Shown here: positions 1 through 9,376 of the stretch, one piece after another
Position numbering within the stretch: the first letter of the stretch is position 1
Layout: each line of letters starts with the position of its first letter
Origin: an uncultured Nitrospira sp.
Lineage (GTDB): Bacteria > Nitrospirota > Nitrospiria > Nitrospirales > Nitrospiraceae
Direction of reading: 5' to 3'
DNA length: 64,000 nt
Assembly: GCA_902500805.1 (NCBI GenBank)
Contig: CABVSA010000003.1
Coordinates: 1-64,000, forward strand
The notes under the pieces: model-generated
The model's input: only the letters and a program-made list of their open reading frames with translations
Databases searched by the model: none
Told to the model about the DNA's origin: nothing
Program-made: the position numbers and the translations under genes

Positions 1-36
1 GACGTTTACGACGACAATCGACGACCATTTCGCCAT

Positions 37-115
37 ATAAAGGGCGGGGCCAAGGTGGAGGCAGCCAACCTTCGCCCCGCGCTTGGTCCGAGCCGGAGGG
101 TCACCTGCTCGGACA
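37..115. repeat. 79-bp direct repeat, copy 1
   Basis: Begins ATAAAGGGCGGGGCC and ends CTGCTCGGACA. It matches copy 2 at 259-337 with one difference seen (GTCACC here, GCCACC there). The 3' part contains the inverted pair TCCGAGC/GCTCGGA, so the unit can fold into a hairpin. A diverged relative lies at about 1868-1908. Confidence 0.85.
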
Positions 116-258
116 ATTCATCGATCTCCATCCCACTCGTGAAACTTTGCACCGCGATAGCAGCACCCCAGAGCAAACGCACTACATGTGCCCTAAGTAT
201 GGCTCCAGGACTGCAGCGTGCCTTTGAGAGTCATCCCTTACCGTTCTTCCCCCTTGGG

Positions 259-337
259 ATAAAGGGCGGGGCCAAGGTGGAGGCAGCCAACCTTCGCCCC
301 GCGCTTGGTCCGAGCCGGAGGGCCACCTGCTCGGACA
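259..337. repeat. 79-bp direct repeat, copy 2
   Basis: Same 79-bp unit as 37-115, separated from it by 143 bp of unrelated sequence. It has the same TCCGAGC/GCTCGGA stem. It is probably an interspersed genomic repeat rather than a coding element. Confidence 0.85.
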
Positions 338-435
338 GTTCACACAGACAGTTTTTGTGAAATAGACGCAATCAGGCCGTATTCGTACCAGCGCGTAACA
401 ATAAGACTGCGCGGTCCGGATCAGCTAAACCTGAC

Positions 436-777
436 CTAGGAAATCGAAGGAGGTGCCCGCGAGTGGATCGCGGAGGTATCGATTGAAAGCAGAAGTCCCG
501 TGGAAGCGAATTCGACCGGCCCACTCACCAAATCCTTGACGGCCAGTGGTGGACCAGCTTCAGCAACAGTGTCCGCCGTAGCCTGACAAGCCCAGGCACA
601 GAACTGGTCTGCGGCAGATGAACCTTCGTCAGCGTGATGGTGATGATGACTTTGATTCAAGTCACCATGAACCAGATTGCAACTACTGCCTAAGACAAGC
701 AGCACGGCATACAGCAGTGCCGCAAAGCCGGCGATTGAAAGATGAGGCAATGAGTGGCGTGAGCGATTCACGTGCAT
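436..777 (-). CDS. small secreted His/Cys-rich protein (family copy A)
   Basis: A protein of about 113 residues with an N-terminal hydrophobic export segment, a run of five histidines, a C-A-W-A-C motif and a C-terminal S-R-A-P-P. Three other genes in this locus (3556-3900, 5105-5413, 6106-6411) share this architecture with little other similarity. The layout recalls DUF2946-type proteins found beside TonB-dependent copper transporters; that comparison is from memory. Histidines and a cysteine pair around a Trp suggest periplasmic metal or redox chemistry. I prefer the ATG at 777, preceded by AGGGA; an upstream in-frame start at 819 is possible. It is the last gene of a minus-strand series. 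The function is unproven. Confidence 0.65.
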   Translation of the reverse strand: MHVNRSRHSLPHLSIAGFAALLYAVLLVLGSSCNLVHGDLNQSHHHHHADEGSSAADQFCAWACQATADTVAEAGPPLAVKDLVSGPVEFASTGLLLSIDTSAIHSRAPPSIS

Positions 778-918
778 TCTGGTCCCTATCAATAATTTTG
801 CACTATACATGAGTGCCAAGAATTTGTCTGCTACGGTTACTCACCACTGCACCAGAAATTTTCACAATTTGACGATTTCAATCGAGTACGTCGTCACACC
901 GTGCTCATCCCTCATACG

Positions 919-1803
919 TTAGTTTGCCAAACTGTACACAATCGGAAGACTCACCACGATCTGCGGCTTTCCAATGGCATGTTTCATATAAAGCGGGCAT
1001 GCGAGCTTGACTGCTTCGATCGCTGCCGCATCAAGCACGGTGTATCCGGAGCTCTTCTGGACAAACACATCGGCTAACTGCCCATCCGATCGAATGACCG
1101 CTTTCAAGATAACTTTCCCTTCTTGGCCATTCAAACGGGCAGAGCTTGGATAGCGCTTCAGTTCTGCGACCCGACGCCACAATGATTCGGCCAGCCATCG
1201 GTTATCGGTTTTCACTTCAGAGTTAGACGTCGCAACTCCATCTACCGTCCTCTGCTGTGAGATTAGAACGTCAGAAGACAAGGCCGGAGCCGACGCCATT
1301 GCCACCGGTTCCTGTTGAACCGGTTGAGACTCCGGTGGTTCGACTGAATCGGCCAGTGCGACGGGCTCAGCCATTTTCCCTTCGACTGTCTGTTCAGCCA
1401 CCGGCGGCACTGTTTCAACAACGCGTTGTTCCATTGGCTCTTGGCGTAACTGAGGAACTTCCACCTTCTGCTCAATCACTGGTGCCGGTTCAATAGTCTG
1501 TTCCAACGGCTTTACTGCAGGGGATACTTCCGTCACACGTTTGGGTCGTGACGGAGGCAGGACCTTCGCCATCGGCTGCGCCGGCGTCGCCACGGATTGG
1601 ACCGACTCAGATAATGAGGCAGATTTCGTCGCTTCTACGAGCGCGACGTCCCACTGAAACAGGTCCTGCTGCAAGATTGGTTTGACTTGTGTTGCAACAG
1701 CAAACGCCACACCAATGACCACCCCATGCAGAGTCAGTGAGATTGCCCAGGCGGGGAAAAACAACTGATTGGTATTTACCGATGTTGCTTCGTCTACTGA
1801 CAA
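919..1803 (-). CDS. TonB family energy transducer
   Basis: An inner-membrane/periplasmic protein that carries proton-motive force to outer-membrane receptors. After a short cytoplasmic start come one transmembrane segment (LTLHGVVIGVAFAV), a long Pro/Glu/Val-rich periplasmic linker and a C-terminal TonB domain (KRYPSSARLNGQEG, then VFVQKSSGYTVLDAAAIEAV). The frame stays open to 2043 and would overlap the upstream lipoprotein gene by 35 nt. The extra 80 codons look non-coding and include a diverged copy of the 79-bp repeat, so I favour a TTG at 1803 with GGAG 6 nt upstream. No TonB-dependent receptor is visible in the window. The family call is firm and the start is not. Confidence 0.8.
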   Translation of the reverse strand: MSVDEATSVNTNQLFFPAWAISLTLHGVVIGVAFAVATQVKPILQQDLFQWDVALVEATKSASLSESVQSVATPAQPMAKVLPPSRPKRVTEVSPAVKPLEQTIEPAPVIEQKVEVPQLRQEPMEQRVVETVPPVAEQTVEGKMAEPVALADSVEPPESQPVQQEPVAMASAPALSSDVLISQQRTVDGVATSNSEVKTDNRWLAESLWRRVAELKRYPSSARLNGQEGKVILKAVIRSDGQLADVFVQKSSGYTVLDAAAIEAVKLACPLYMKHAIGKPQIVVSLPIVYSLAN

Positions 1804-1867
1804 GCTGCGCTCCACATCACTCGCTGGAATTGAGGTGCGAGGCGAAGGCCAAGGCAAGTGCGCCTCC

Positions 1868-1908
1868 ACCCCGCGCTGATCCGAGCCGGAAGCTGCCGGC
1901 TCGGGTAG
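1868..1908. repeat. diverged repeat relative with perfect hairpin
   Basis: CCGAGCCGG (1881-1889) and CCGGCTCGG (1896-1904) form a perfect 9-bp stem with a 6-nt loop. The flanking CCCCGCGCTGATCCGAGCCGG resembles the core of the 79-bp repeat at 37-115. It lies between the lipoprotein gene and the likely tonB start, which argues that this stretch is intergenic. Confidence 0.6.
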
Positions 1909-2008
1909 GACACATTCTCCAGCTCCCGTATTTCTTGTCCGAGAACCGACAGGCAGCCCATCAGAGGCTTCATGCACTCCGATGGACCGCTCTGTCTCCA
2001 CACTTCCT

Positions 2009-3475
2009 CTAATTGGTCGCCTGGTTGCCGGCTGCGGCCGCACCAGAATCGAACACCATCACCCCTCCAGGATTTGCCCCGACAGCGACCGTCTGCTTTT
2101 CTTGATGGTCAGTCGCATTGATAATGGTGAGCGAATTCGCCGGCGCTGCATTCGACACCGCTAGATACTTCGCCTCACCGACTCCTTCAGCCAGGACATC
2201 GAAGCCGTGCCCACCGGTTGACACCAACGGAATCTCCCTCAACAAAGTGAGTGCTGGAGGCGCCACAGTGGTCCAATCAAACGCAAACAACCGGTCTTTC
2301 TTTGTGGCCGTTGCTCCATTCCCGGCTAGAATGTAGAACCGCCCGGAGTTCGGGGCAAACTTGAACGCCCCAGGAGACGTTCCATCTAGTTCAGGGATGG
2401 TCAAGTTAGCGATAACTGGCGTCGAGGCACTCAGATCAATCACGCCAAGCTTCGTTGCTTGCGGCGCGGTTGTTTCGCCACGTAGGAGGAGATACTTCCC
2501 GTCTGGTGAAATACCATAGGAGGTGTAAGGAGTTCCGGCAAGATCAAAGGTCTTGGTAATAGCTAAAGTTGCCGGATCGATCTCCGCGATCTCACCATAC
2601 CCTTCTTGAATGCTGTAAACCTTCTTCGTCAATGTTGACCAACGGATGCCGTGCGGAGCTGAGGCATTCGGCGTAAACGCCGTCGTGATCGGCGTTGCGG
2701 ATTCGTCATTGCAAGGCGTAGTTTCCTTGGCTGACTTACAGAGATCGATGCGCGCAATCATCTTACGATAGTTCGCGGAGGTTTCATCGTCGTCAAGAAC
2801 GGCAATTTCACCGGCGGTTTCACTGGAGACAAAGACTCGCTTATTCTCTGCAAAGGCTGCAACTTTATGTCCGTCAGCTAAAATACAGGTCGTTCCGAGT
2901 ACGATAGGCGGACTTCCTCCTGGACCAAGGTGCGAATTATGAACCACTGTCACCGATCCCCCGCCTGACGCAGCACAATTGATCAAATCGTCGCCTGGTG
3001 TCGTGGTCCCTGCGGCATTGTCGCCGTCGTTCATGATCCAAATCACCTCGCCATCGTTTCGATCCCGATAGAGGTGAACCGGGCGCGTGCCTGTCCCCAG
3101 ATTCGCCTCATGAACCGGGGTCGCCGCTGTGAGCGGATCAATCGTCGCGACCTTGTTCGCTGCCGCAAGATTCACAAAAACCCAATCTTCCTTCGAAATC
3201 TGCATATCTCCCAGTGCGGCATTCTCGAATTCCGCTGCCTCGATCGTGTTGACCACCGAATTGCCGGAATCTCCCTTCAGCGCCACGCTGGTCAATGTCT
3301 TGTCTCCGGTATTATTCACGAACACTAGCGCACTGGTATTCCCGGCGCTACCGCCTGAAGTGGGCGTTGCCGTGGTGGTTTCTCCTGAATTACAGGCCGC
3401 AAGGCTGACCAGCGCAAGCCCTAAGGCGCCGGTTCTGGCACTCGAAATAAAGATGTTTCTCTTCCTCGTTTCCAT
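2009..3475 (-). CDS. lipoprotein with YncE-like beta-propeller
   Basis: A 488-residue protein with a signal peptide ending in a lipobox (SLAAC, Cys about 28). A low-complexity Thr/Ser/Gly linker follows, then repeated blade-like segments (TLTSVALKG, KVATIDPLTAATP, AEIDPATLAITKTFDL, GISPDGKYLLL, SLTIINATDHQ) typical of YncE/YVTN beta-propellers. It is probably anchored in a membrane facing the periplasm. The ligand is unknown. It lies between an outer-membrane barrel gene and tonB on the same strand, which suggests a role in the same envelope transport or sensing process. One cysteine pair (D-L-C-K ... T-P-C-N) might form a disulfide. Confidence 0.75.
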   Translation of the reverse strand: METRKRNIFISSARTGALGLALVSLAACNSGETTTATPTSGGSAGNTSALVFVNNTGDKTLTSVALKGDSGNSVVNTIEAAEFENAALGDMQISKEDWVFVNLAAANKVATIDPLTAATPVHEANLGTGTRPVHLYRDRNDGEVIWIMNDGDNAAGTTTPGDDLINCAASGGGSVTVVHNSHLGPGGSPPIVLGTTCILADGHKVAAFAENKRVFVSSETAGEIAVLDDDETSANYRKMIARIDLCKSAKETTPCNDESATPITTAFTPNASAPHGIRWSTLTKKVYSIQEGYGEIAEIDPATLAITKTFDLAGTPYTSYGISPDGKYLLLRGETTAPQATKLGVIDLSASTPVIANLTIPELDGTSPGAFKFAPNSGRFYILAGNGATATKKDRLFAFDWTTVAPPALTLLREIPLVSTGGHGFDVLAEGVGEAKYLAVSNAAPANSLTIINATDHQEKQTVAVGANPGGVMVFDSGAAAAGNQATN

Positions 3476-3555
3476 GGAACGTTCCTTCCTCGTGAATGAT
3501 CGTCTTCACCGTTATTATTAATGGGAGCGCAGCCGGCTCCCCGAACGAATTTGTG

Positions 3556-3900
3556 CTATGCAGTCTCCCAAACAGCCTGCGGCGGGCCACGGGGTGGATA
3601 TTGGCCATCCACATCTGCATGCCGAAGCGGAATGGTGCCAAGACTCCAGACGAGACCTACCTCTAGATCTGCCGAGCTGTCGCCTCGTCCGCCACTACTC
3701 TGAATATCGAAACCACTGCAGTGCCATGCGCAATGGTTGTGGCCCTGTTGGCTGTGCTGTGTCTGCCCACTCGGACAATGGGGCGCTGCCCATTGTGCCG
3801 TCAGATTGCCCTGTCCGACCGAGAGAGATCCGGTCAGCCACAGCAAGGCACAACAACCGGTGAGGACTCGAGAAACGTCTTGTCGCATCTTCCTTAACAT
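3556..3900 (-). CDS. small secreted His/Cys-rich protein (family copy B)
   Basis: A 114-residue protein with an N-terminal export segment, a region rich in His and Gln, C-A-W-H-C, and a C-terminal R-G-P-P. It is the most diverged of the four family members here and has an extra upstream Cys (H-C-P-S-G). It follows the outer-membrane barrel gene on the same strand. Alternative starts at 3900 and 3888 both lack an ideal ribosome binding site. Support comes mainly from the shared motif order and the operon position. The function is unknown, possibly metal binding. Confidence 0.55.
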   Translation of the reverse strand: MLRKMRQDVSRVLTGCCALLWLTGSLSVGQGNLTAQWAAPHCPSGQTQHSQQGHNHCAWHCSGFDIQSSGGRGDSSADLEVGLVWSLGTIPLRHADVDGQYPPRGPPQAVWETA

Positions 3901-3933
3901 CGTCGATTCGATTCCGTCGTTCCTGTGGATTCT

Positions 3934-5004
3934 CTACGACGCTCCGCCGAATAGCTGGAATGACTTGGTCATCCCGAAGATGTAGCTGATCTGTTGTTGG
4001 AGATTGCCGTTGAAATCCCTGTGAATAGGGATCTGCGCAATGAAATAAAACGAGGCGAAGTTCATGACATTGAACATGACGCCCGGTGAATAGGCGACAT
4101 AGGTTGAGCCGGTTGTCGGGATGGCTCGGAATTTAATCGCGGGATCCAATAAAATAGGCGCGCCTCCCGGATTGAACTGGAATAACGATGCGTCCATGGC
4201 GTCGTTCTGCATCCATCGAAAATTGAACTGCTGCGTCACCACCAACCAAGGCGTCTGTTCCAGCGGGATGACATTGAGACCCAACGCCCCGCTCACTTCG
4301 TCGCCGAACTTGTATCCGTCACTATTCTTAAACGTGTGTCGATAACTGACCGACGCGAACTGATTCACCCGATGGGGAATCAGCTCATAGGTCTGATAGA
4401 GCATGGGAACGATACCGAAGTTGCCCCGACCGATTTGCAGGGTTGATTCGGCTAAGCTCGTCCCCTGTGCAAATTTGCCGTAGCTGCCGGTCGGAAAATC
4501 GACTCCCACTCCAACCACAATCATGCTACGCAAGGTGGGAAGCACGTTGTACTTCAGCGAAGCCCGAATATCCCCCAGTCCTCCTTCACCGTATGGAACA
4601 GGAACGAGCCCGCCGATTTGGGCGTTGGATTCGACATGTTTGTAGGGGATCGCGACTTGGATGCCGAGACGTTCAGTCAAACCATAGTTCAAGTCCAATG
4701 TCGCGGTGCGCGTCGTGGTTTCGATACGGTTCACATCCAAATTCGCCAGAGTGAGGGTCCTTCCGCCCTGATCAGCAAAGGGAATACGACCACCTTCACC
4801 AGGAGGAGCCTCCATCGGAGTCCAGTTATAAATCGCGTTGACCGTCAGCAGTCCTTTCATCGGCACTTGTTGTTGCGACCCGATCACGACAAAACAGCTC
4901 ACCGACCCGCACGATGCCTCAACCGAGGATGGATTGAGCATCGAGAACAACATTCCGACTACACCACTGACACTGATGACCCTGGACCAGATCGTCCGTA
5001 CCAT
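3934..5004 (-). CDS. outer-membrane beta-barrel protein, transporter-like
   Basis: A protein of about 356 residues with a signal peptide. The mature start has closely spaced cysteines (A-S-C-G-S-V-S-C-F). It then shows alternating beta strands typical of a porin-like barrel (GLTERLGIQVAIPYK, GLGDIRASLKYNV, VNQFASVSYRHTF, SFYFIAQIPIH). It resembles the broad MetA-pathway/transporter barrel group; the substrate cannot be named. A GTG at 5034 would add ten residues, but the ATG at 5004 leaves a cleaner signal peptide. Its neighbours (small Cys/His proteins, thioredoxin, TonB) suggest the barrel is part of a metal-related envelope system. Confidence 0.65.
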   Translation of the reverse strand: MVRTIWSRVISVSGVVGMLFSMLNPSSVEASCGSVSCFVVIGSQQQVPMKGLLTVNAIYNWTPMEAPPGEGGRIPFADQGGRTLTLANLDVNRIETTTRTATLDLNYGLTERLGIQVAIPYKHVESNAQIGGLVPVPYGEGGLGDIRASLKYNVLPTLRSMIVVGVGVDFPTGSYGKFAQGTSLAESTLQIGRGNFGIVPMLYQTYELIPHRVNQFASVSYRHTFKNSDGYKFGDEVSGALGLNVIPLEQTPWLVVTQQFNFRWMQNDAMDASLFQFNPGGAPILLDPAIKFRAIPTTGSTYVAYSPGVMFNVMNFASFYFIAQIPIHRDFNGNLQQQISYIFGMTKSFQLFGGAS

Positions 5005-5104
5005 GATTCCCAAACTCTTTCTGTGTTGTGACACGGCGGAATCCGTTCATCCGGAAATCGCCGCGAGACACGGTTGTTGTGAATGCACCCGTCGACTGTG
5101 GGCG

Positions 5105-5413
5105 CTATGCGAAGAAAGGAGGAGGCCCGCGGAAGAAGTACTGGAACGAAACGGAAATGCGAATTGGATTGCTGTGGACAACGACCGGCTGTTCGACCAG
5201 CTGAAGAGTGGATTCCAACGAAATTGACGTGGACTCAATATCCTGGCCTGCCGCACAAAGCCAGGCACAGATTCCGGTCGAGTGGGTACCTGCCTGATGG
5301 TCGCCGTGGTGCTCGGCATGACCCACACTGGCGGCGGCCATTGCCCCGTTCACCAGTACGAGACAGACCAGCAGCAGCCAAACAAACCAGGATTGTTTTA
5401 ATCTTGCCAACAT
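5105..5413 (-). CDS. small secreted His/Cys-rich protein (family copy C)
   Basis: A 102-residue protein with a clear signal peptide (WFVWLLLVCLVLVNGAMA), a histidine-rich mature start (AEHHGDHQAGTH), C-A-W-L-C at about residue 50, and a C-terminal R-G-P-P-P-F-F-A. It begins 10 nt after the TlpA-like gene stop, so the two are probably cotranscribed. Such coupling to a thioredoxin suggests the C-x-W-x-C cysteines are redox partners or metal ligands. It is closest in sequence to copy D (6106-6411). Confidence 0.65.
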   Translation of the reverse strand: MLARLKQSWFVWLLLVCLVLVNGAMAAASVGHAEHHGDHQAGTHSTGICAWLCAAGQDIESTSISLESTLQLVEQPVVVHSNPIRISVSFQYFFRGPPPFFA

Positions 5414-5423
5414 ACTTCTTCGA

Positions 5424-5978
5424 CTATTTGAGCGATGCCGCCTTCATCGGTTCCGGCTTCTGAATCCGGGCTACCGTGTCGAGAATCACCTGCTCGGTCA
5501 GCAGCCCGCCCTTGATGTATTCTTGGACGACACCTTTTTCATCAATGAACACGCTGACCGGTAATCCGAAGACTCCGAACTGGTTCGCCACCTTGTTGTC
5601 TCGATCCATGAGCACCGGGAATGTGTGACCATGTTGCTGGATATGTTCACGCACCTTCGGCTCATCCTCCAGCTCATTGATGGCCAACACGACAAACCCC
5701 TTATCGCGCAGCTTGTCGTACATCGCTTGCATCGCCGGCATTTCCGTCGTGCAGGGCTTGCACCAGGTCGCCCAGAAATTGACCAGCACAACCTTTCCTC
5801 GATATTGACTCAAGCTCTGCTGTTTCCCGTCCAAATCAGCCAAGCGAAAATCTTCGGCGGTCGTCCCCACGGCAGGCACCCGAGAACCCATTCCCCACAC
5901 GAACCCGCTGCCAGCCATCAACAGCACACCGGCAAGCAGGAGACCAGCGAAGACTTTTTGATGATTCATTCCACTCAT
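5424..5978 (-). CDS. TlpA/ResA-type periplasmic thioredoxin
   Basis: A membrane-anchored thiol-disulfide oxidoreductase of about 184 residues. It has one N-terminal hydrophobic segment, then an AhpC/TSA-Redoxin fold with the active site F-W-A-T-W-C-K-P-C and the cis-proline loop G-L-P-V-S-V-F-I-D. ResA/TlpA proteins reduce periplasmic cysteines, for example in haem or copper-site maturation. Of several upstream ATGs, the one at 5978 sits 8 nt after GGAGGG. It is flanked by two of the small C-x-W-x-C proteins, plausible substrates or partners (inference). Confidence 0.85.
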   Translation of the reverse strand: MSGMNHQKVFAGLLLAGVLLMAGSGFVWGMGSRVPAVGTTAEDFRLADLDGKQQSLSQYRGKVVLVNFWATWCKPCTTEMPAMQAMYDKLRDKGFVVLAINELEDEPKVREHIQQHGHTFPVLMDRDNKVANQFGVFGLPVSVFIDEKGVVQEYIKGGLLTEQVILDTVARIQKPEPMKAASLK

Positions 5979-6105
5979 GTGCATCGCCCTCCACAATATC
6001 TTCATTGATATTAAGGGAAGTTCATGGATCAGCTTCCCTCCTCAGGGAGCTCACCCGGATCAAGCTCTCTCGTTTACGGATGATTATATAGAGACCAGCA
6101 ACTGT

Positions 6106-6411
6106 TTATGCTGGCAGGGATGGCGGAGCCCGGCTCGGCGTGACGTACAGACGCTCTGTACTAACGTGGATAGGATGAGCATGGGAGACGACCGCGATGG
6201 GGCGATGCTCAGATCGGATAAGAACGGCCTCGGTATCGAGGACTGTACCGGCCGCACACATCCAAGAACACAGCACGGTCCCGTGCGTGGCCGTTTGATG
6301 CTGAGCATGGTGTCCGGCATGTTCAGCCGCTTGCGCCTGTGCCAAACCACCGATGGCAAGGACGCAGAGTACGAGAGAGATCGAAAAGAATTCTCGGAAT
6401 GTCTGGCTCAT
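6106..6411 (-). CDS. small secreted His/Cys-rich protein (family copy D)
   Basis: A 101-residue protein with a signal peptide (SLVLCVLAIGGLAQAQA), a His-rich mature start (AEHAGHHAQHQTATHG), C-S-W-M-C, and a C-terminal S-R-A-P-P-S-L. The frame is open to 6606, but the upstream part reads as non-coding and has no export signal, so the ATG at 6411 is preferred. It is the first gene of the minus-strand envelope series, diverging from secA with about 240 bp between. The function is unknown; it belongs with the other three copies. Confidence 0.65.
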   Translation of the reverse strand: MSQTFREFFSISLVLCVLAIGGLAQAQAAEHAGHHAQHQTATHGTVLCSWMCAAGTVLDTEAVLIRSEHRPIAVVSHAHPIHVSTERLYVTPSRAPPSLPA

Positions 6412-6652
6412 GCTCGAAGACACTTCCCGACAGGGATCTGATTGATCTCTGACATGCCTACACATACTACAGATGCAACAACTCTCGCATACTAGGCGAC
6501 CGAAACAACGCCTGTCAAGCCACCAGAGCTGCTGCCGGAGGATCAGGTAGGATTCACCGAAAAGATGCTGTATACTGCCTCGGTTATCGAAGACACCGTG
6601 ACCCAACTATCATCAAGAACGACGATCTTTCACTACATACTTATCTACTTCT

Positions 6653-9376
6653 ATGGTTACGCAAGTACTCAATCTCATCTTCGGCAGTAAAAACGATCGT
6701 GAAATCAAGGCCATTCGGCCGATCGTGACTCAGATCAATGGACTGGAGGCCGGGCTCACTCCCCTTTCCGATGAGGCGCTCGCCGACAAGACCCAGGACT
6801 TCAAAAAGCGGCTTGCGGCAGGCCAGACGCTCGACGACATTTTGCCTGAGGCGTTTGCCGTATGCAGAGAAATGTCGCGCCGCAAGCTCAATATGCGCCA
6901 CTTCGATGTGCAGCTGATCGGCGGCATGATCCTCCATCGCGGGCGCATCGCCGAGATGAAAACCGGCGAAGGAAAAACTCTGGTGGCAACCTTGCCGGTC
7001 TACCTCAATGCCCTGGAAGGCAAAGGCGTCCATCTCGTGACGGTCAACGATTACCTGGCAAAGCGCGACGCCCAGTGGATGGCGCAGCTCTACCATGCGC
7101 TGGGACTCTCCACGGGCATCATCCAACACGATGCTTCATTTATGTACGACCCGACCTACGAGGCATCGGACAAACGGCTGCAGCACCTCCGTCCCTGCAC
7201 AAGACCTGAAGCCTATCGCGCCGATATTACCTATGGGACGAACAACGAATATGGCTTCGACTACCTTCGCGACAACCTCGTCGTCACGGCCTTGAACCAA
7301 TGCGTCCAACGTGAGCTGAACTTTGCAATCGTGGACGAGGTCGACAGCATTTTGATCGATGAGGCTCGTACCCCGCTGATCATTTCCGGTCAAACCGATC
7401 AGACCACGGACCTGTATTACCGGATTAATGCGATCATCCCTCAGCTGAAGACCGAAACAGACTACACCATTGAAGAGAAAACTAAGACGGCGGCCTTGAC
7501 CGAAGACGGCAACGCCCGCGTCGAAAAGCTGCTGGGCGTGGACAATCTGTACGATCCGGCCAACATGGACATGGTCCATCACGTGGTCAAGGCCCTACAG
7601 GCCTACACGCTCTATAAGCGAGACGTGGACTATGTGGTGAAAGACGGCGAAGTCATCATTGTGGACGAGTTCACAGGACGGTTGATGCCGGGGCGACGCT
7701 GGAGCGACGGGTTGCATCAAGCTGTCGAGGCCAAAGAAGGGGTCAAGATCGCCAACGAGAACCAGACCCTTGCGTCTGTGACCTTCCAGAACTATTTCCG
7801 CATGTACAACAAGCTCAGCGGCATGACCGGGACAGCCGACACCGAAGCCGCCGAGTTCGCCAAGATCTACAACCTCGATGTCAACGTCGTGCCGACCAAT
7901 CGTCAGATGATTCGGCAGGATTATGCCGATGTGGTGTATCGAACCGAGAAAGAGAAATTTTTGGCGATCGTCGAAGAGATCAAAGAATGTCATGAGCGCG
8001 GACAACCGGTGCTGGTCGGCACTATTTCCATCGAGAAATCTGAAAAAATTGCAGGCCTACTGAGCCGTAATGGCGTGAAACACAACGTCCTCAACGCCAA
8101 GCAGCATGAGCGGGAAGCCGAAATCGTTGCGCAAGCCGGGCGCAAAGGCGCGGTGACGATCGCCACCAACATGGCAGGCCGCGGAACCGACATCTTATTG
8201 GGCGGCAATCCGGACTTCATGTACAAGCAGATCCTGTATCGCGAGGAGAACATGTCCGAGAGCCGCAAGCTCGAGGTCTATGAGGATATTCGATCCGACT
8301 GCGAGAAGAACAAGCAGGACGTCATCGGCGTGGGGGGACTGCATATTCTCGGGACGGAGCGTCATGAGAGTCGCCGCATCGACAACCAGCTTCGTGGACG
8401 AGCCGGTCGCCAGGGCGATCCGGGCACATCACGGTTCTATCTCTCGCTGGAAGACGACTTGATGCGCATCTTCGCGTCCGAACGGGTGTCTCAGCTGATG
8501 CTCAAGCTCGGTATGGAGGAAGGCGTCCCGATCGAACATGGCATGGTCACGAGGGCGATCGCCAATGCACAAAAGAAGGTTGAGGCCCATAACTTCGAAA
8601 TCCGGAAACAGTTGCTCGAATACGACGACGTGATGAACAAGCAACGTGAAGTGATCTACCGTCACCGCCGGGCCGTACTGAGCGGAGACAACCTGACCAC
8701 TGATCTCCACGATATGATGGCCGGATCGGTGGAATCTTCTCTGAACGTGTATTGCCCTCCGGATCAATACCCTGAAGATTGGGACGTCAAAGGGTTGACC
8801 GAGGTCATGCATGCTCAGTTCGGCTTAGACGTCACCCAAGGCAAGCACGATGGTGGAGACTCGCTGCGTGATGTGGGACGCGACGCCTTGCTGGAAGATC
8901 TCAAAACCCACGTGCGAGAAGCCTACACAAAAAAAGAGGTGGAACTGGGACCGGAGTTGATGCGTTTTCTGGAAAAGACCTTCATGCTCCAGGTCATCGA
9001 TCACCATTGGAAAGACCATCTGTTGGGGATGGACCATCTGCGAGACGGCATCGGACTTCGTGGATACGGTCAGAAAGACCCCCTCATCGAATATAAACGA
9101 GAAGGGTTCGATCTGTTCGCCGGCATGATGGAACGGGTCAAGTCCGACACGCTGGAACGGCTGTTCCATGTACAGGCCGTCCGCCATGAGGGTGAACAGC
9201 CGGCGACTCCGCCTGAGCCGATTCCCCAACGCCCGCAACCCAAGCTGACCTTGAACCGTGGCGATGAACCGGTTGCCGCGCCTGCTCCAGCCCAGCGGAC
9301 CGAGAGTAAGGTCGGTCGCAACGATCCCTGCCCCTGCGGCAGCGGGAAAAAATACAAGAAGTGCCATGGCACATAA
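6653..9376 (+). CDS. secA: preprotein translocase subunit SecA
   Basis: The ATPase motor of the Sec export pathway, 907 residues and full length. It has Walker A GEGKT at 105-109, a D-E-V-D box at 228-231 followed by [10 protein letters not shown], helicase motif [12 protein letters not shown]-type segments, [17 protein letters not shown], and a C-terminal zinc SEC-C motif with C893, C895, C904 and H905. It stands alone, divergent from the secreted-protein locus. No Shine-Dalgarno sequence is visible immediately before the ATG. The identification is secure. Confidence 0.98.
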   Translation: MVTQVLNLIFGSKNDREIKAIRPIVTQINGLEAGLTPLSDEALADKTQDFKKRLAAGQTLDDILPEAFAVCREMSRRKLNMRHFDVQLIGGMILHRGRIAEMKTGEGKTLVATLPVYLNALEGKGVHLVTVNDYLAKRDAQWMAQLYHALGLSTGIIQHDASFMYDPTYEASDKRLQHLRPCTRPEAYRADITYGTNNEYGFDYLRDNLVVTALNQCVQRELNFAIVDEVDSILIDEARTPLIISGQTDQTTDLYYRINAIIPQLKTETDYTIEEKTKTAALTEDGNARVEKLLGVDNLYDPANMDMVHHVVKALQAYTLYKRDVDYVVKDGEVIIVDEFTGRLMPGRRWSDGLHQAVEAKEGVKIANENQTLASVTFQNYFRMYNKLSGMTGTADTEAAEFAKIYNLDVNVVPTNRQMIRQDYADVVYRTEKEKFLAIVEEIKECHERGQPVLVGTISIEKSEKIAGLLSRNGVKHNVLNAKQHEREAEIVAQAGRKGAVTIATNMAGRGTDILLGGNPDFMYKQILYREENMSESRKLEVYEDIRSDCEKNKQDVIGVGGLHILGTERHESRRIDNQLRGRAGRQGDPGTSRFYLSLEDDLMRIFASERVSQLMLKLGMEEGVPIEHGMVTRAIANAQKKVEAHNFEIRKQLLEYDDVMNKQREVIYRHRRAVLSGDNLTTDLHDMMAGSVESSLNVYCPPDQYPEDWDVKGLTEVMHAQFGLDVTQGKHDGGDSLRDVGRDALLEDLKTHVREAYTKKEVELGPELMRFLEKTFMLQVIDHHWKDHLLGMDHLRDGIGLRGYGQKDPLIEYKREGFDLFAGMMERVKSDTLERLFHVQAVRHEGEQPATPPEPIPQRPQPKLTLNRGDEPVAAPAPAQRTESKVGRNDPCPCGSGKKYKKCHGT

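Larger units (their letters stand above)
1..435. other. gene-free stretch with two direct repeats
   Basis: No convincing coding sequence is seen here. The open frames are explained by a GC-rich repeat present twice (37-115 and 259-337). The stretch lies downstream of the minus-strand envelope operon and may hold its transcription end, but I see no classical hairpin with a T-run. Confidence 0.5.

Noticed and set aside
55-360. 101-codon frame on the plus strand at the window start
   Set aside because: The protein is made of two translated copies of the 79-bp repeat and has no ribosome binding site.
1804-2043. 80-codon N-terminal extension of TonB
   Set aside because: It overlaps the lipoprotein gene, includes a diverged intergenic repeat with a strong hairpin, and precedes an ordinary TonB start.
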